A stretch of 27,279 bases of DNA from an uncultured Sediminicola sp. Its GTDB lineage: Bacteria > Bacteroidota > Bacteroidia > Flavobacteriales > Flavobacteriaceae. Below are positions 7,666 through 16,148 of the stretch, piece after piece. Positions within the stretch are counted from its first letter, which is position 1. Each line of letters begins with the position of its first letter. Made by a program: the position numbers and the translations under genes. The notes beneath the pieces were generated by a model. That model was not told the origin of the DNA and did not search any database. It worked only from the letters and a program-made list of their open reading frames with translations. The stretch is taken from assembly GCA_938039345.1 (NCBI GenBank), contig CALHVB010000094.1, positions 1-27,279 on the forward strand. Direction: 5' to 3'.

Positions 7666-8275
7666 CTAATGTTATAATTATTTTTGTTAGCTCTCCCTTA
7701 TCTATAATTTTATCATTATTATAATCCCTAAAAATAGCAAAATATAGCTTATTTATGCCCGAATCTTTTATTGGTATAAAATTAGGCTCCTCAAAAATTT
7801 GAGCAATTTTAAATTCAAATAATGAAAAATCGGATTTAGCTCCTATCTTATCAACAGTTCTTTCTTCTTCATTTTCATAATACAATATATGGTGCCCATA
7901 ATCATTTATAAACAAGTCGCCATTATAACCATACTTTGTTGATACTGCCAAACCACTACCCGATTCTAAATTCTTTACAGTTTCTGTTTTTAAACCAACA
8001 TGCAGCTTATCTAATTCAGCTTTATTGGGAACCGAAACAATTCTAGTGATATTATAATTCCCCTCTTTTTTATGAACTGGTTTATTAAAATACTGAATTG
8101 AAAAATCTGAAGGTTTTAAAGTTAGCGTTGCTATATCTTCTTTTATAGCATAAGATATTCCTTCTTGAAAAAAATAAATATGATTTATATTTTTAGCCTT
8201 AAGGTTCACTTTACTAACTACTACACAAGAAGTAAACATACATAGAAAAGCCATAAGGCTAAAAATATTTTTCAT
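7658..8275 (-). CDS. Putative lipoprotein of unknown function
   Basis: This is a 205-residue protein I do not recognise. The N-terminus is a lipoprotein-type signal: KN, hydrophobic IFSLMAFLCMF, then TSC with the candidate lipidated Cys at 17. The body is beta-rich and polar. Near the C-terminus, residues 184-195 read D-Y-N-N-D-K-I-I-D-K-G-E, which fits the 12-position EF-hand/dockerin calcium loop (acidic or Asn at 1, 3, 5, 9 and Glu at 12). A bound Ca2+ is therefore possible, although this is a single short match without a clear flanking helix. The ATG lies 4 bases after the guaB stop, so it is almost certainly read from the guaB transcript. This looks like a genomic accident of adjacency, not a shared pathway. 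Confidence 0.8.
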   Translation of the reverse strand: MKNIFSLMAFLCMFTSCVVVSKVNLKAKNINHIYFFQEGISYAIKEDIATLTLKPSDFSIQYFNKPVHKKEGNYNITRIVSVPNKAELDKLHVGLKTETVKNLESGSGLAVSTKYGYNGDLFINDYGHHILYYENEEERTVDKIGAKSDFSLFEFKIAQIFEEPNFIPIKDSGINKLYFAIFRDYNNDKIIDKGELTKIIITLEK

Positions 8276-8279
8276 TTAA

Positions 8280-9752
8280 TTACCTGCTGTAGTTAGGAGA
8301 TTCTTTGGTTATTGTTACATCGTGTGGATGACTCTCGTTAATTCCACTTGCCGTTATTTTCACAAAACGTCCAGTCTCTTTTAGTACTGCAATATCTTTA
8401 GCACCACAATACCCCATACCAGCTCTTAAACCTCCAATAAATTGATGAATACTCTCGAACAATTCTCCTTTGTAAGGAACGCGCCCAACAATACCTTCTG
8501 GCACTAATTTTTTAATATCGTCTTCTACATCTTGGAAATAACGATCTTTAGATCCTTGCTTCATAGCTTCTACAGAACCCATTCCACGATACGATTTAAA
8601 CTTTCTTCCTTCATATATAATTGTTTCCCCTGGAGATTCTTTTGTTCCTGCTAATAAAGACCCTAACATTACTGTATCTGCTCCTGCCGCAATTGCTTTA
8701 GGAATATCTCCCGTATAACGAATACCACCATCTGCAATAACAGGGACTCCACTTCCTTTTATAGCTGCTGCAACTTCTAGTACTGCAGAAAACTGAGGAA
8801 AACCTACACCCGCTACTACTCTAGTAGTACAAATAGAACCTGGCCCAATTCCCACCTTTACAGCATCTGCACCAGCCTCTACTAAATACTTAGCAGCTTC
8901 GCCTGTTGCTATATTACCAACAATAACGTCTAACTCAGGAAATTTCTTTTTTACTTCTTTTAATACTGAAACAACACCTCTTGTATGACCATGTGCTGTA
9001 TCTATCACTACCGCATCTACACCTGCATTTACTAAAGCTGCTGCCCTATCTACAGCATCTCCTGTTACACCCAAAGCTGCCGCTACTCTTAACCTTCCAA
9101 ATTTATCTTTATTTGCTATTGGTTTTTGTGTAAGCTTTGTAATATCTCTAAAAGTAATTAAACCAACTAATTTGTTGTCTTTATTTACTACTGGAAGCTT
9201 TTCTATTTTATTTACTTGCAATATAGCTTCTGCTTGCTCTAAAGAAGTTCCTTCTGCTACAGTCACTAAATTTTCAGAAGTCATTACTTCTGAAATAGAT
9301 CTTTCATTATTTTTCTCAAAACGCAAATCTCTATTGGTTACAATACCTATTAATTTACCTGCATCATCAACAATAGGAATACCTCCAATACTATGCTCTT
9401 TCATGTTTGCCTTTGCATCACCAACCATAGAGTTTAATGGTAAGGTAACAGGATCCAGAATCATACCGCTTTCTGCACGTTTTACTTTACGTACTTTCAT
9501 AGCTTGCTGCTCTATGGTCATGTTTTTATGCAATACACCTATACCTCCTTCTTGAGCCATAGCTATTGCCATTTTAGATTCTGTAACTGTATCCATAGCT
9601 GCGGACACAATAGGAACATTAATGGTAATATTACGTGTAAATTTAGCTTGTATATTTACTTCTCTAGGAAGTACTTCAGAAAAGGCTGGGACTAGGAGTA
9701 CGTCATCATAAGTAAGACCTTCTCCAACAATTTTATCAAGGTGTGCTTGCAT
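8280..9752 (-). CDS. guaB: Inosine-5'-monophosphate dehydrogenase
   Basis: Catalyses NAD-dependent oxidation of IMP to XMP, the committed step of GMP synthesis. Its 490 residues are typical. The N-terminus [20 protein letters not shown] is diagnostic. A tandem CBS (Bateman) regulatory module spans about residues 96-205. The TIM-barrel catalytic part has DTAHGH (251-256), the active-site loop [11 protein letters not shown] with the nucleophile C308, [11 protein letters not shown], and the flap region with [10 protein letters not shown]. The start is the ATG at 9752. Upstream are a TATATTTG element (9783-9776) and, between it and the ATG, a perfect palindrome (9754-9772) that could be an operator or a leader hairpin. 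A lipoprotein gene follows 4 bases after the stop. Confidence 0.98.
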   Translation of the reverse strand: MQAHLDKIVGEGLTYDDVLLVPAFSEVLPREVNIQAKFTRNITINVPIVSAAMDTVTESKMAIAMAQEGGIGVLHKNMTIEQQAMKVRKVKRAESGMILDPVTLPLNSMVGDAKANMKEHSIGGIPIVDDAGKLIGIVTNRDLRFEKNNERSISEVMTSENLVTVAEGTSLEQAEAILQVNKIEKLPVVNKDNKLVGLITFRDITKLTQKPIANKDKFGRLRVAAALGVTGDAVDRAAALVNAGVDAVVIDTAHGHTRGVVSVLKEVKKKFPELDVIVGNIATGEAAKYLVEAGADAVKVGIGPGSICTTRVVAGVGFPQFSAVLEVAAAIKGSGVPVIADGGIRYTGDIPKAIAAGADTVMLGSLLAGTKESPGETIIYEGRKFKSYRGMGSVEAMKQGSKDRYFQDVEDDIKKLVPEGIVGRVPYKGELFESIHQFIGGLRAGMGYCGAKDIAVLKETGRFVKITASGINESHPHDVTITKESPNYSR

Positions 9753-9753
9753 G

Positions 9754-9772
9754 GCAATTAAATATTAATTGC
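9754..9772. promoter_or_regulatory. Palindrome in the guaB leader
   Basis: GCAATTAA (9754-9761) and TTAATTGC (9765-9772) form a perfect 8-bp dyad with a 3-nt centre. It lies between the -7 element and one base before the guaB start codon, covering the expected transcription start. It could be a repressor site or a small hairpin at the start codon. Confidence 0.45.
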
Positions 9773-9775
9773 GTG

Positions 9776-9783
9776 CAAATATA
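9776..9783 (-). promoter_or_regulatory. Candidate -7 element of guaB
   Basis: TATATTTG on the minus strand, a full match to TAnnTTTG, ends 23 nt before the guaB ATG. The nearest TTTG upstream (9817-9814) is about 30 bp away, longer than the usual spacing of about 20. Confidence 0.5.
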
Positions 9784-9819
9784 GTGATTTTTCTTGTAGC
9801 GTTAAGAATTTAACAAAAG

Positions 9820-9848
9820 AGTTTCTTTGTGTTAACGCCAAAGAAACT
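9820..9848 (-). terminator. Terminator of the FMN-binding/membrane-protein operon
   Basis: A perfect 10-bp stem AGTTTCTTTG / CAAAGAAACT has a 9-nt loop and begins 4 bases after the membrane-protein stop. On the minus strand it is followed by CTCTTTTG, a short T-run. An overlapping dyad, GCGTTAA (9799-9805) / TTAACGC (9832-9838), could compete with it. Confidence 0.6.
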
Positions 9849-9851
9849 TAT

Positions 9852-10343
9852 TTACTTTTTATAAAAAGCTAATTGATATAGAACCAATAAAGAAGATACA
9901 CTAAAGGTGGTAGTCATTAAAATTCCAGATAAAACAACTACGTATTTCATCCATAGAAAGCCACTCCAAAGCATATATATACCACCAAAAGTTAAAATCA
10001 CGGATATAAAAGGCTCTACTGTTAAAAATAATTTAACTTTTTTAGGTAGTTTTATCAACCATACCAATATACCTAATAGAAAAAAAATAAATGACATAGA
10101 GAGTATATGCGTATGAATAATAGTTAACATTTCTCGCTCTCCTTTATGAAATTTCATAACCTCAGCATTTTCATCATCCTCGTTGCCTAAATAGTTTTCT
10201 TGGACACCACTTGGTGTTACTGTACTAGTTTGATTTACAAACAATAAGCCTGTATAAAATCCCAATGACAATATAACTACAAAAGCAGCAATGAATATTT
10301 TTATTTCTTTAGGAAATGTAGTTAATAAACCATTGTATTTCAT
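9852..10343 (-). CDS. Four-helix membrane protein of unknown function, coupled to the FMN-binding protein
   Basis: This is a 163-residue integral membrane protein. Predicted helices lie near residues 16-37, 75-97, 103-127 and 132-158. The loop between helices 1 and 2 is acidic (GNEDDENAE). Just before and in helix 2 is FHKGEREMLTIIHTHILSM, with three His; two of these sit at the membrane boundary and could be haem or metal ligands. That is inference only. I cannot name the family. Its ATG overlaps the stop of the FMN-binding gene by one base (TAATG on the minus strand), so the two are translationally coupled. This argues for a shared complex, possibly a membrane electron-transfer partner of the exported flavoprotein. 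A terminator hairpin follows at once. Confidence 0.85.
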   Translation of the reverse strand: MKYNGLLTTFPKEIKIFIAAFVVILSLGFYTGLLFVNQTSTVTPSGVQENYLGNEDDENAEVMKFHKGEREMLTIIHTHILSMSFIFFLLGILVWLIKLPKKVKLFLTVEPFISVILTFGGIYMLWSGFLWMKYVVVLSGILMTTTFSVSSLLVLYQLAFYKK

Positions 10344-10879
10344 TACAATTGTTTGTTTTTTTGAAGAATACCTATAGTTTGGAGTAAATTATCCATAGAT
10401 TTTGTCATAGAGCGTACAGAAATTGTTGCACCAGAAATAGCATCAATATTTGTTTTTTCACTAACTCTATCCTCTCCTGTTTTCCCTAAAAATTGTTTTA
10501 ACCATCTTTTGCTACCAATTTCTCCCCCATATTCTTCTCTATATACTAAAACTTTAGAGTGTACTATCTTTAAATCTTTATTAAAAAGCACTAAATAATC
10601 AAACTTAGCTGTTTTACTATTTGCTTTATCTATAAAAGCATAACCTATAAGTTTATTATCATCCATTAACTTATAAAAATTATTTGCTGTAATTTTAGAA
10701 GGTAATTGAGTGTTAATACTCTCTGAGACAATTACAGCTTCCATAGAGAAAGTCGCAACATCGAAAACATTCATTACCTCTTTTTGTACTTTCTTTTGAA
10801 TAGTTTTTGGTAACCCATACCCAAAGAGAGTAAAGGTCAATAACAAAAAAATACCTATAGATGCTTTTTTTAATATCAT
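10343..10879 (-). CDS. Exported FMN-binding domain protein with ApbE-type flavinylation motif
   Basis: This is a 178-residue protein with an N-terminal hydrophobic segment (residues 7-22) serving as signal peptide or anchor, followed by an FMN_bind domain of the NqrC/RnfG type. The key motif is DAISGAT (146-152). In the family, ApbE covalently attaches FMN to the Thr of S/TGAT, here T152. Upstream features include GYAFIDKA and the conserved EEYGGEIGSKRWLKQF. It should carry a covalently bound flavin on the periplasmic side and shuttle electrons. The obvious partner is the coupled membrane protein downstream. The other subunits of Nqr or Rnf are absent from this window, so it is probably not part of those complexes. 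No apbE gene is present here. A porin gene upstream is separated by a terminator. Confidence 0.9.
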   Translation of the reverse strand: MILKKASIGIFLLLTFTLFGYGLPKTIQKKVQKEVMNVFDVATFSMEAVIVSESINTQLPSKITANNFYKLMDDNKLIGYAFIDKANSKTAKFDYLVLFNKDLKIVHSKVLVYREEYGGEIGSKRWLKQFLGKTGEDRVSEKTNIDAISGATISVRSMTKSMDNLLQTIGILQKNKQL

Positions 10880-10883
10880 AGCG

Positions 10884-10891
10884 CAAAACTA
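10884..10891 (-). promoter_or_regulatory. Possible -7 element very close to the FMN-binding gene start
   Basis: TAGTTTTG on the minus strand fits TAnnTTTG but ends only 4 nt before the ATG at 10879. If used, the mRNA would begin at or within about two bases of the start codon (leaderless). No -33 TTG lies at the usual spacing, so this is weak. Confidence 0.3.
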
Positions 10892-10980
10892 CTAATTTAG
10901 AATCATTTTTAATAAAAAAATCAATTGATTTTATGTTATTGTAATAAACAACTATAATGCCAATCTATTTTCATAAAAAA

Positions 10981-11007
10981 CAAAACCTCTTTATGAATAA
11001 AAAGAGG
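10981..11007 (-). terminator. Intrinsic terminator of the porin gene
   Basis: Stem CCTCTTT (10986-10992) / AAAGAGG (11001-11007) has an 8-nt loop. On the minus strand it is followed by TTTTGTTTTTT. It lies 14 bases after the porin stop and separates that gene from the FMN-binding operon. Confidence 0.75.
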
Positions 11008-11020
11008 CTTTAATTTATTT

Positions 11021-12202
11021 TTAGAACCAAACTCCAATTCCAAAATTCAATCTATTTTTAACTCCGTCGCTTCCATCTGCTTCATTTCTTCTAAATTGAT
11101 AGTCTCCTTTAAAAACTACACCTGGCGCAACATGATATGATATACCAGTAGTAACATCTGTTCTATTAAAAGCATCATTCTCTACCAAATCTCCCGCTGT
11201 ACTTGCGTGTGTATTGTACTTCTCATAACGAACAAAAGTAAATAATTTCTGTTCTTTGGTATTGGGCAATAAGTTATATGCTCCTTCTACATACCATCCT
11301 TGCAATGCACTCCCCAAATCTTTCCCTGTTGCAGTATTATATTTTTCCGTATCTGAAAGTGATGCATGTATAAACTGTCCTCTTGCTGTAAAGCGCTCAT
11401 AAGCATATCTTGCATCAAATCCTATCATTGCAATTCCAACATTGGCGCCTTCAATTTCCTCAGCATCATCTTCTGCTTGCGTTTTCCCTATATAAGTAGA
11501 AAAACCTAATCGCAATCCTCGTATTCCATAATAATCTAGTTTTGTAGACAAAGTTGGGCTATCTATAGTAGATTGTATTGCTTTTTGTCTTCCACTACGT
11601 AAACCATTTGACCCTTTTAACACTCCTGTTATTCCTCCTTCACCATCACTGGACGTTGATTTAAAACCATTAAAAATATATGCCTGGTATCCTAAAGAAA
11701 TATTATTAAACCTACCATTAACTCCGATACCAATCTCTCTCCATGTTGTTGGAACAATTACATTATCCATCGCAGGGCGCTCTACTCCATTAAAAGTTGT
11801 AGGCTCATGAAATTCATTAATAATCCCCATTGGCACTAACATTAAACCCCCTCGTAAATTAACATTATCTGCTATATTATAATTTACAAAAGCTTGTTCT
11901 ACAAAAACTTCATTTACGTGTTCTAATTCTACTTCTGTTACAAATTGAGTTTTGTCATTAAAACGATAACCAAATAAAAGCACCATACGTTGCACATCTA
12001 ATTCTCCATTATCTCCTTCTGGTTGATTATATAACATTTCTGCATAAGCACCAACTGTTACAGCAGAAGCATAATTACCAGACAATAATCGTTGCGCCGC
12101 ATTAATCTGCTTTTGAGGATTTAAAGTAATAGAATCTGTAGGTGTCTGCGCTGTTATTACTAGAGTATAAAGCAAAGTAGAAAGTAGTAGTAAACGTCTC
12201 AT
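11021..12202 (-). CDS. Outer-membrane porin-like beta-barrel protein (OprO/OprP-like)
   Basis: This is a 393-residue exported protein. The signal peptide is MRRLLLLSTLLYTLVITAQ, with cleavage expected near TAQ-T. The rest is alternating amphipathic beta-strand sequence typical of a barrel. It includes LRGGLMLVPMGIINEFHEP, then PTTWREIGIGVNGRF, FTARGQFIHASLS, and a final strand ending in Phe (NRLNFGIGVWF), the usual C-terminal aromatic of outer-membrane barrels. It resembles phosphate-selective porin O/P family members of Bacteroidota, but the substrate is unknown. I chose the ATG at 12202. A longer frame from 12280 would start upstream of the clear promoter at 12259-12289 and would bury the signal peptide. 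A strong terminator follows, so it is transcribed on its own. Confidence 0.85.
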   Translation of the reverse strand: MRRLLLLSTLLYTLVITAQTPTDSITLNPQKQINAAQRLLSGNYASAVTVGAYAEMLYNQPEGDNGELDVQRMVLLFGYRFNDKTQFVTEVELEHVNEVFVEQAFVNYNIADNVNLRGGLMLVPMGIINEFHEPTTFNGVERPAMDNVIVPTTWREIGIGVNGRFNNISLGYQAYIFNGFKSTSSDGEGGITGVLKGSNGLRSGRQKAIQSTIDSPTLSTKLDYYGIRGLRLGFSTYIGKTQAEDDAEEIEGANVGIAMIGFDARYAYERFTARGQFIHASLSDTEKYNTATGKDLGSALQGWYVEGAYNLLPNTKEQKLFTFVRYEKYNTHASTAGDLVENDAFNRTDVTTGISYHVAPGVVFKGDYQFRRNEADGSDGVKNRLNFGIGVWF

Positions 12203-12258
12203 TTTATTTTTATTGTTTTTATTTAGACTTATTTTAAATAATAAATTATTTACGACCG

Positions 12259-12289
12259 CAAATATAAAACCTAAAGTCAAAACCGCAAA
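12259..12289 (-). promoter_or_regulatory. Porin promoter, near-consensus Bacteroidota type
   Basis: On the minus strand TTTG (12289-12286), a 19-bp spacer and TATATTTG (12266-12259) match both the -33 and -7 consensus. The inferred leader is about 50 nt to the ATG at 12202. This is the best promoter match in the window. Confidence 0.75.
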
Positions 12290-12371
12290 GTTTATTTGTA
12301 ATAAATCTAAATAAAATTAATATTTAACATTTGGGTAATATATAAATCACATAAAAACAGATAATTAAGTC

Positions 12372-13238
12372 TTAATGATACGTAGAAAATAAAGCCAAAG
12401 CTTTATTATGAGCAGCCTCAAAAACCATCCAATTTACATTAGTTTCTGCTTTTTCAGACGTAAAATAGGAAAGCATTTTTTCTGTAGGCATATTTCCTGT
12501 AAGTTCATTTGTAGCCATTGGGCAGCCTCCAAAGCCTTTAATAGCACCATCAAATCTTCTACAACCTGCTTTATAGGCTGCATCTACTTTTTCGTGCCAC
12601 TTTGCGGGTGTAGTATGCAAGTGCGCACCAAACTCAATATCTGGGTACTTTGGAATTAAATTAGAAAAAAGATAATCTATTGTTTCTGGTGTAGAAGTCC
12701 CAACAGTATCGGACAAAGACAATATTTTAGCGCCCATGCTTGCTAATTTCTCTGTCCACTCCCCTACAACATCTACATTCCAAGGATCTCCATAAGGATT
12801 CCCAAATCCCATAGATAAATAGGTTACTACTTCTTTATTTGCAGCATCAGCAATATTAAAAATCTCTTCTAAATTAGCAACAGACTCTGCTATAGTTTTA
12901 TGCGTGTTACGCATTTGAAAGTTTTCTGATATTGAAAACGGAAAGCCTAAATAATCTATTTCTGAATGCTTACAGGCATCATTAGCTCCTCTTACATTGG
13001 CTACTATAGTTAAAAGCTTACTTTTTGTTTTAGATAAATCTAATTTTGAAAGCACTTCTGCAGTATCTACCAATTGTGGTATTGCCTTTGGAGAAACAAA
13101 ACTTCCGAAATCTATAGTATCAAAACCACATCCTAATAAAGATTGAATATACTTTACCTTTTCATTAGTAGGTATAAATGGTTTAATGCCTTGCATGGCA
13201 TCTCTTGGACATTCTATAATTTTAAGGTATTCGGACAT
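12372..13238 (-). CDS. Hydroxymethylglutaryl-CoA lyase-like enzyme
   Basis: This 288-residue TIM-barrel protein of the HMGL family would cleave 3-hydroxy-3-methylglutaryl-CoA to acetyl-CoA and acetoacetate, the end of leucine breakdown. Catalytic landmarks are R12-D13 in CPRDAMQG (the family usually reads ESPRDGLQN), the metal ligands H206 and H208 in AHLHTTPAKW, SLSDTVGTSTPE, and the catalytic cysteine loop GFGGCPMA (C239). The altered PRDAMQG is a conservative difference, and similar proteins are annotated as HMG-CoA lyase; a related acyl-CoA lyase cannot be excluded. A TAAATTTG element (13268-13261) lies 22 nt before the ATG, so it may be transcribed independently of pyrD, which ends 66 bp upstream. 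Confidence 0.88.
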   Translation of the reverse strand: MSEYLKIIECPRDAMQGIKPFIPTNEKVKYIQSLLGCGFDTIDFGSFVSPKAIPQLVDTAEVLSKLDLSKTKSKLLTIVANVRGANDACKHSEIDYLGFPFSISENFQMRNTHKTIAESVANLEEIFNIADAANKEVVTYLSMGFGNPYGDPWNVDVVGEWTEKLASMGAKILSLSDTVGTSTPETIDYLFSNLIPKYPDIEFGAHLHTTPAKWHEKVDAAYKAGCRRFDGAIKGFGGCPMATNELTGNMPTEKMLSYFTSEKAETNVNWMVFEAAHNKALALFSTYH

Positions 13239-13260
13239 GAAAATCTTATCTTCTCAATCT

Positions 13261-13268
13261 CAAATTTA
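13261..13268 (-). promoter_or_regulatory. Candidate -7 element of the HMG-CoA lyase gene
   Basis: TAAATTTG on the minus strand fits TAnnTTTG and ends 22 nt before the ATG at 13238. No -33 TTG is visible at the expected distance. Confidence 0.4.
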
Positions 13269-13304
13269 CCATTATTTATAAGAAAATAATATACTTACTG
13301 TTAT

Positions 13305-14342
13305 TTAAGCATTTGCTAAAATGGCTTTATTTATTTGTTTTACCAATGCTGGGCCTTCATAAATAAATCCTGTCCACAATTGTACTAAGTCTGCTCCTGC
13401 CTCTAACTTTTCTAATGCGTCTTCTGCAGAATGAATTCCCCCTACCCCAATAATAGGGAATGCCTTATTACTTTTCTCTGCTAAAAAACGTATTACTTCT
13501 GTACTTCTATTTTTTAATGGTTTACCGCTTAAACCTCCTTTTTCCTCTACATAAATGCGGTGCGATTTTAAATCTTTACGCTCAATAGTTGTATTACTTG
13601 CTATAACACCATCTATTTTACTATCCTTTACAATTGTTATAATATCTAATAACTGATCTTCTGTTAAATCTGGAGCTATTTTTAGTAAAATAGGTTTTTC
13701 TTTTACCTTTTTTCTTGCTGCCTTTTTTACGTTTTCTTTCTTTAAATCTTTTAATAAAGCTGTTAAAGGTTCCTTATCTTGTAACTCTCTTAAACCTGGT
13801 GTATTAGGAGAACTTACATTTACTACAAAATAATCTACATAATCGAACAAAACATCAAAACAGATTAAATAATCTTTTGTTGCCTCGCTATTAGGGGTTA
13901 CTTTGTTTTTACCAATATTACCTCCTACTAATATATTTCTGTTTTGCTGCAAACGCTCTACAGCATTCATTACCCCTTTATTATTAAACCCCATACGGTT
14001 AACAATAGCCTGATCTTCTTTTAATCTAAATAATCGTTTTTTAGGATTTCCTTCTTGTGGTTTTGGAGTTAGTGTTCCTATTTCTATAAACCCAAATCCA
14101 AAATTACCCAACTCATTGTATAACTTAGCATCCTTATCAAATCCGGCTGCTAAACCTACTGGATTTTTAAATTTTAAACCAAAAACCTCTCGTTCTAAAC
14201 GCTTATCCTCTACCAAATACATTGACCTAAAAAGTCCTGAAAAGCCAATCTTAGAGAATAGCTTTATCATTGAGAAAGAAAAATGGTGTACCTTTTCTGG
14301 ATCAAAAAGAAAAAAAATAGGTCGGAGGAGTAGTTTGTACAT
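13305..14342 (-). CDS. pyrD: Dihydroorotate dehydrogenase (quinone), class 2
   Basis: FMN enzyme that oxidises dihydroorotate to orotate in pyrimidine synthesis, passing electrons to the quinone pool at the inner membrane. It has 345 residues from the ATG at 14342. The N-terminal helices ([25 protein letters not shown]) are the membrane-associating extension that defines class 2. FMN and substrate motifs follow: [36 protein letters not shown], the catalytic [30 protein letters not shown] and the phosphate-binding [26 protein letters not shown] codon at 14363 extends the frame, but it coincides with the TATTTTTG promoter element and is rejected as the start. Confidence 0.96.
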   Translation of the reverse strand: MYKLLLRPIFFLFDPEKVHHFSFSMIKLFSKIGFSGLFRSMYLVEDKRLEREVFGLKFKNPVGLAAGFDKDAKLYNELGNFGFGFIEIGTLTPKPQEGNPKKRLFRLKEDQAIVNRMGFNNKGVMNAVERLQQNRNILVGGNIGKNKVTPNSEATKDYLICFDVLFDYVDYFVVNVSSPNTPGLRELQDKEPLTALLKDLKKENVKKAARKKVKEKPILLKIAPDLTEDQLLDIITIVKDSKIDGVIASNTTIERKDLKSHRIYVEEKGGLSGKPLKNRSTEVIRFLAEKSNKAFPIIGVGGIHSAEDALEKLEAGADLVQLWTGFIYEGPALVKQINKAILANA

Positions 14343-14360
14343 TGGTATTTTTGATTTTTG

Positions 14361-14368
14361 CAAAAATA
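14361..14368 (-). promoter_or_regulatory. Candidate -7 element of pyrD
   Basis: TATTTTTG on the minus strand matches TAnnTTTG and ends 18 nt before the pyrD ATG at 14342. No -33 TTG is seen about 20 bp upstream. Confidence 0.45.
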
Positions 14369-14431
14369 CAAACTACATTGCTCTAGTAATGCTTTTACCC
14401 ACTATTTTATCAACATAAATACGAAACATTG

Positions 14432-14839
14432 TTATCTAACCAATAATGGACTTCTAGATGCCTCTTTACAAAGGTTATGATAACGTTCTTTTTGCTTATC
14501 GTTAAAAGAACTTAATAATTTTTTATCGTACTTAATAGTTACATCTAATAGCTTTTGCTTTATAACATTATATTTTTGTCCTAAAACCGTTAATTCTTCT
14601 GGTGTGCTTTGCGGATGCGTATCAAAAAGCTTTTCTGCTTCCTCATTAATCAATCTTGCTTCTACAGCCAATGCTGCTCGTAAACTTTCTAATTTTTGTT
14701 TTTGCTCTTCATTTAACTGAAAGGCATTTTCTATAGTTTTATAATGCTCCCCTCCAATATCTAACACACAATCTTGTGCTTTTCCTAGAAGACTCATTAA
14801 TAAAAACAGGGCTAAAAAAGTATAGTTTTTTACATTCAT
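14432..14839 (-). CDS. Small secreted helical protein of unknown function
   Basis: This is a 135-residue protein with a clear signal peptide (NVKNYTFLALFLLMSLLGKAQ, cleavage near KAQ-D). The mature part is almost entirely charged helix, with two Cys (in DCVLD and NLCKE) that could form a disulfide. Two segments, LNEEQKQKLESLRA and FNDKQKERYHNLC, loosely resemble the paired LTxxQ motifs of Spy/CpxP periplasmic chaperones, and the size fits. That similarity is weak, so I leave the function open. It is divergent from pepT, sharing a 74-bp gap. pyrD lies 89 bases downstream with its own promoter element. Confidence 0.75.
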   Translation of the reverse strand: MNVKNYTFLALFLLMSLLGKAQDCVLDIGGEHYKTIENAFQLNEEQKQKLESLRAALAVEARLINEEAEKLFDTHPQSTPEELTVLGQKYNVIKQKLLDVTIKYDKKLLSSFNDKQKERYHNLCKEASRSPLLVR

Positions 14840-14889
14840 TATTTTCTACTTACATCTATTAAACAGTATCGCAACAACAATATAAACCT

Positions 14890-14897
14890 TATTTTTG
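14890..14897 (+). promoter_or_regulatory. Candidate -7 element of pepT
   Basis: TATTTTTG matches TAnnTTTG and ends 16 nt before the pepT ATG at 14914, implying a leader of about 10 nt. No -33 TTG is visible. Confidence 0.45.
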
Positions 14898-14913
14898 AGA
14901 TAAAATTATATGC

Positions 14914-16143
14914 ATGCAAAACATTATAGATAGATTTTTAAGCTATGTTACTATTGATACGCAAAGCGATGCCAGTTCTAACACTACTCCCAGCACAAAA
15001 AAGCAGTGGGATTTAGCGCATAAACTAGTAGCTGAATTAAAGCAAATTGGAATGCAAGATGTTACCATAGATAAACATGCTTACATTATGGCTACATTAC
15101 CTAGTAATTGTGATTTTGATGTCCCTACCATTGGTTTTATTGCGCATTTTGATACTACCCCTGATTTTTCTGGAACTAATGTAAAACCACAAATTATAAA
15201 AAATTATGACGGAAAAGATATTGTTTTAAATGAAGAAAAAAACATTATACTTTCTCCCGATTATTTTGACGATTTGTTACTATACAAAGGCAAAACTATT
15301 ATTACTACAGATGGTACTACTCTTTTAGGCGCAGATGATAAAGCTGGGATAACAGAAATTGTTACCGCCATGGAATATTTAATTCAACATCCAGAAATTA
15401 AACATGGTACTATTAGAGTTGGCTTTACTCCTGATGAAGAAATTGGTAGAGGTGCTCATAAGTTTGATGTTGCTAAATTTGGTGCTTCTTGGGCTTATAC
15501 TATGGATGGCAGCCAAATTGGCGAGTTAGAATACGAGAACTTTAATGCTGCTGGCGCAAAAATTACAATTCAGGGTAAAAGTGTACATCCTGGCTATGCA
15601 AAAGGAAAAATGATAAATGCCATTGGTATTGCTAATGAATTTATGGCTTTATTACCCCAACAAGAAGTACCCCAACATACTACAGGAAGAGAAGGTTTTT
15701 ATCATATACACCATATAAACGGAAGTATTGAACATGCAGAAATTGAGTTAATAGTTCGTGATCATGATAGAGCTAATTTTGAGAACAGAAAATTGCTTTT
15801 ACATACTATTACCAAAAAACTTAATAGCACATATAACGATTGTATTGCTTTAGAGGTAAATGACCAATATTATAATATGAGAGAAAAAGTAGAACCTGTT
15901 TTTCATATTGTGGAAACTGCTAAAAATGCCATGGAGGCAATTGGTATTACACCTATTATTAAACCCATACGGGGTGGCACAGATGGTTCTCAATTAAGTT
16001 ATATGGGATTGCCTTGTCCTAATATTTTTGCTGGCGGACATAATTTTCATGGAAAATACGAATACGTTCCTGTAGAGAGCATGCAGAAAGCAGTAGAAGT
16101 TATTACTAAAATATGTGAACTTACTGCAGAACAAGCTTCTTAA
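14914..16143 (+). CDS. pepT: Peptidase T (tripeptide aminopeptidase)
   Basis: Cytoplasmic di-zinc aminopeptidase of family M20B that removes the N-terminal residue from tripeptides. At 409 residues it matches the family length. Metal and catalytic residues are all visible: [10 protein letters not shown] (H78, D80), [10 protein letters not shown] (bridging D141), [11 protein letters not shown] (catalytic E175 and ligand E176), TMDGS (D198) and the C-terminal [10 protein letters not shown] histidine. The dimerisation (lid) domain, about residues 208-320, contains [14 protein letters not shown]. The start [19 protein letters not shown] is the standard N-terminus. It is monocistronic, with its own promoter element and a strong hairpin that faces the yajC operon. 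Confidence 0.97.
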   Translation: MQNIIDRFLSYVTIDTQSDASSNTTPSTKKQWDLAHKLVAELKQIGMQDVTIDKHAYIMATLPSNCDFDVPTIGFIAHFDTTPDFSGTNVKPQIIKNYDGKDIVLNEEKNIILSPDYFDDLLLYKGKTIITTDGTTLLGADDKAGITEIVTAMEYLIQHPEIKHGTIRVGFTPDEEIGRGAHKFDVAKFGASWAYTMDGSQIGELEYENFNAAGAKITIQGKSVHPGYAKGKMINAIGIANEFMALLPQQEVPQHTTGREGFYHIHHINGSIEHAEIELIVRDHDRANFENRKLLLHTITKKLNSTYNDCIALEVNDQYYNMREKVEPVFHIVETAKNAMEAIGITPIIKPIRGGTDGSQLSYMGLPCPNIFAGGHNFHGKYEYVPVESMQKAVEVITKICELTAEQAS

Positions 16144-16148
16144 AACAG

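Noticed and set aside
12203..12280. Longer N-terminus for the porin
   Set aside because: It would overlap the -7 element at 12259-12266 and hide a perfect signal peptide that begins at 12202.
12364..12376. ATTAAG-T-CTTAAT palindrome at the HMG-CoA-lyase-like gene stop codon
   Set aside because: Only six AT-rich pairs with no T-run; common by chance at this composition.
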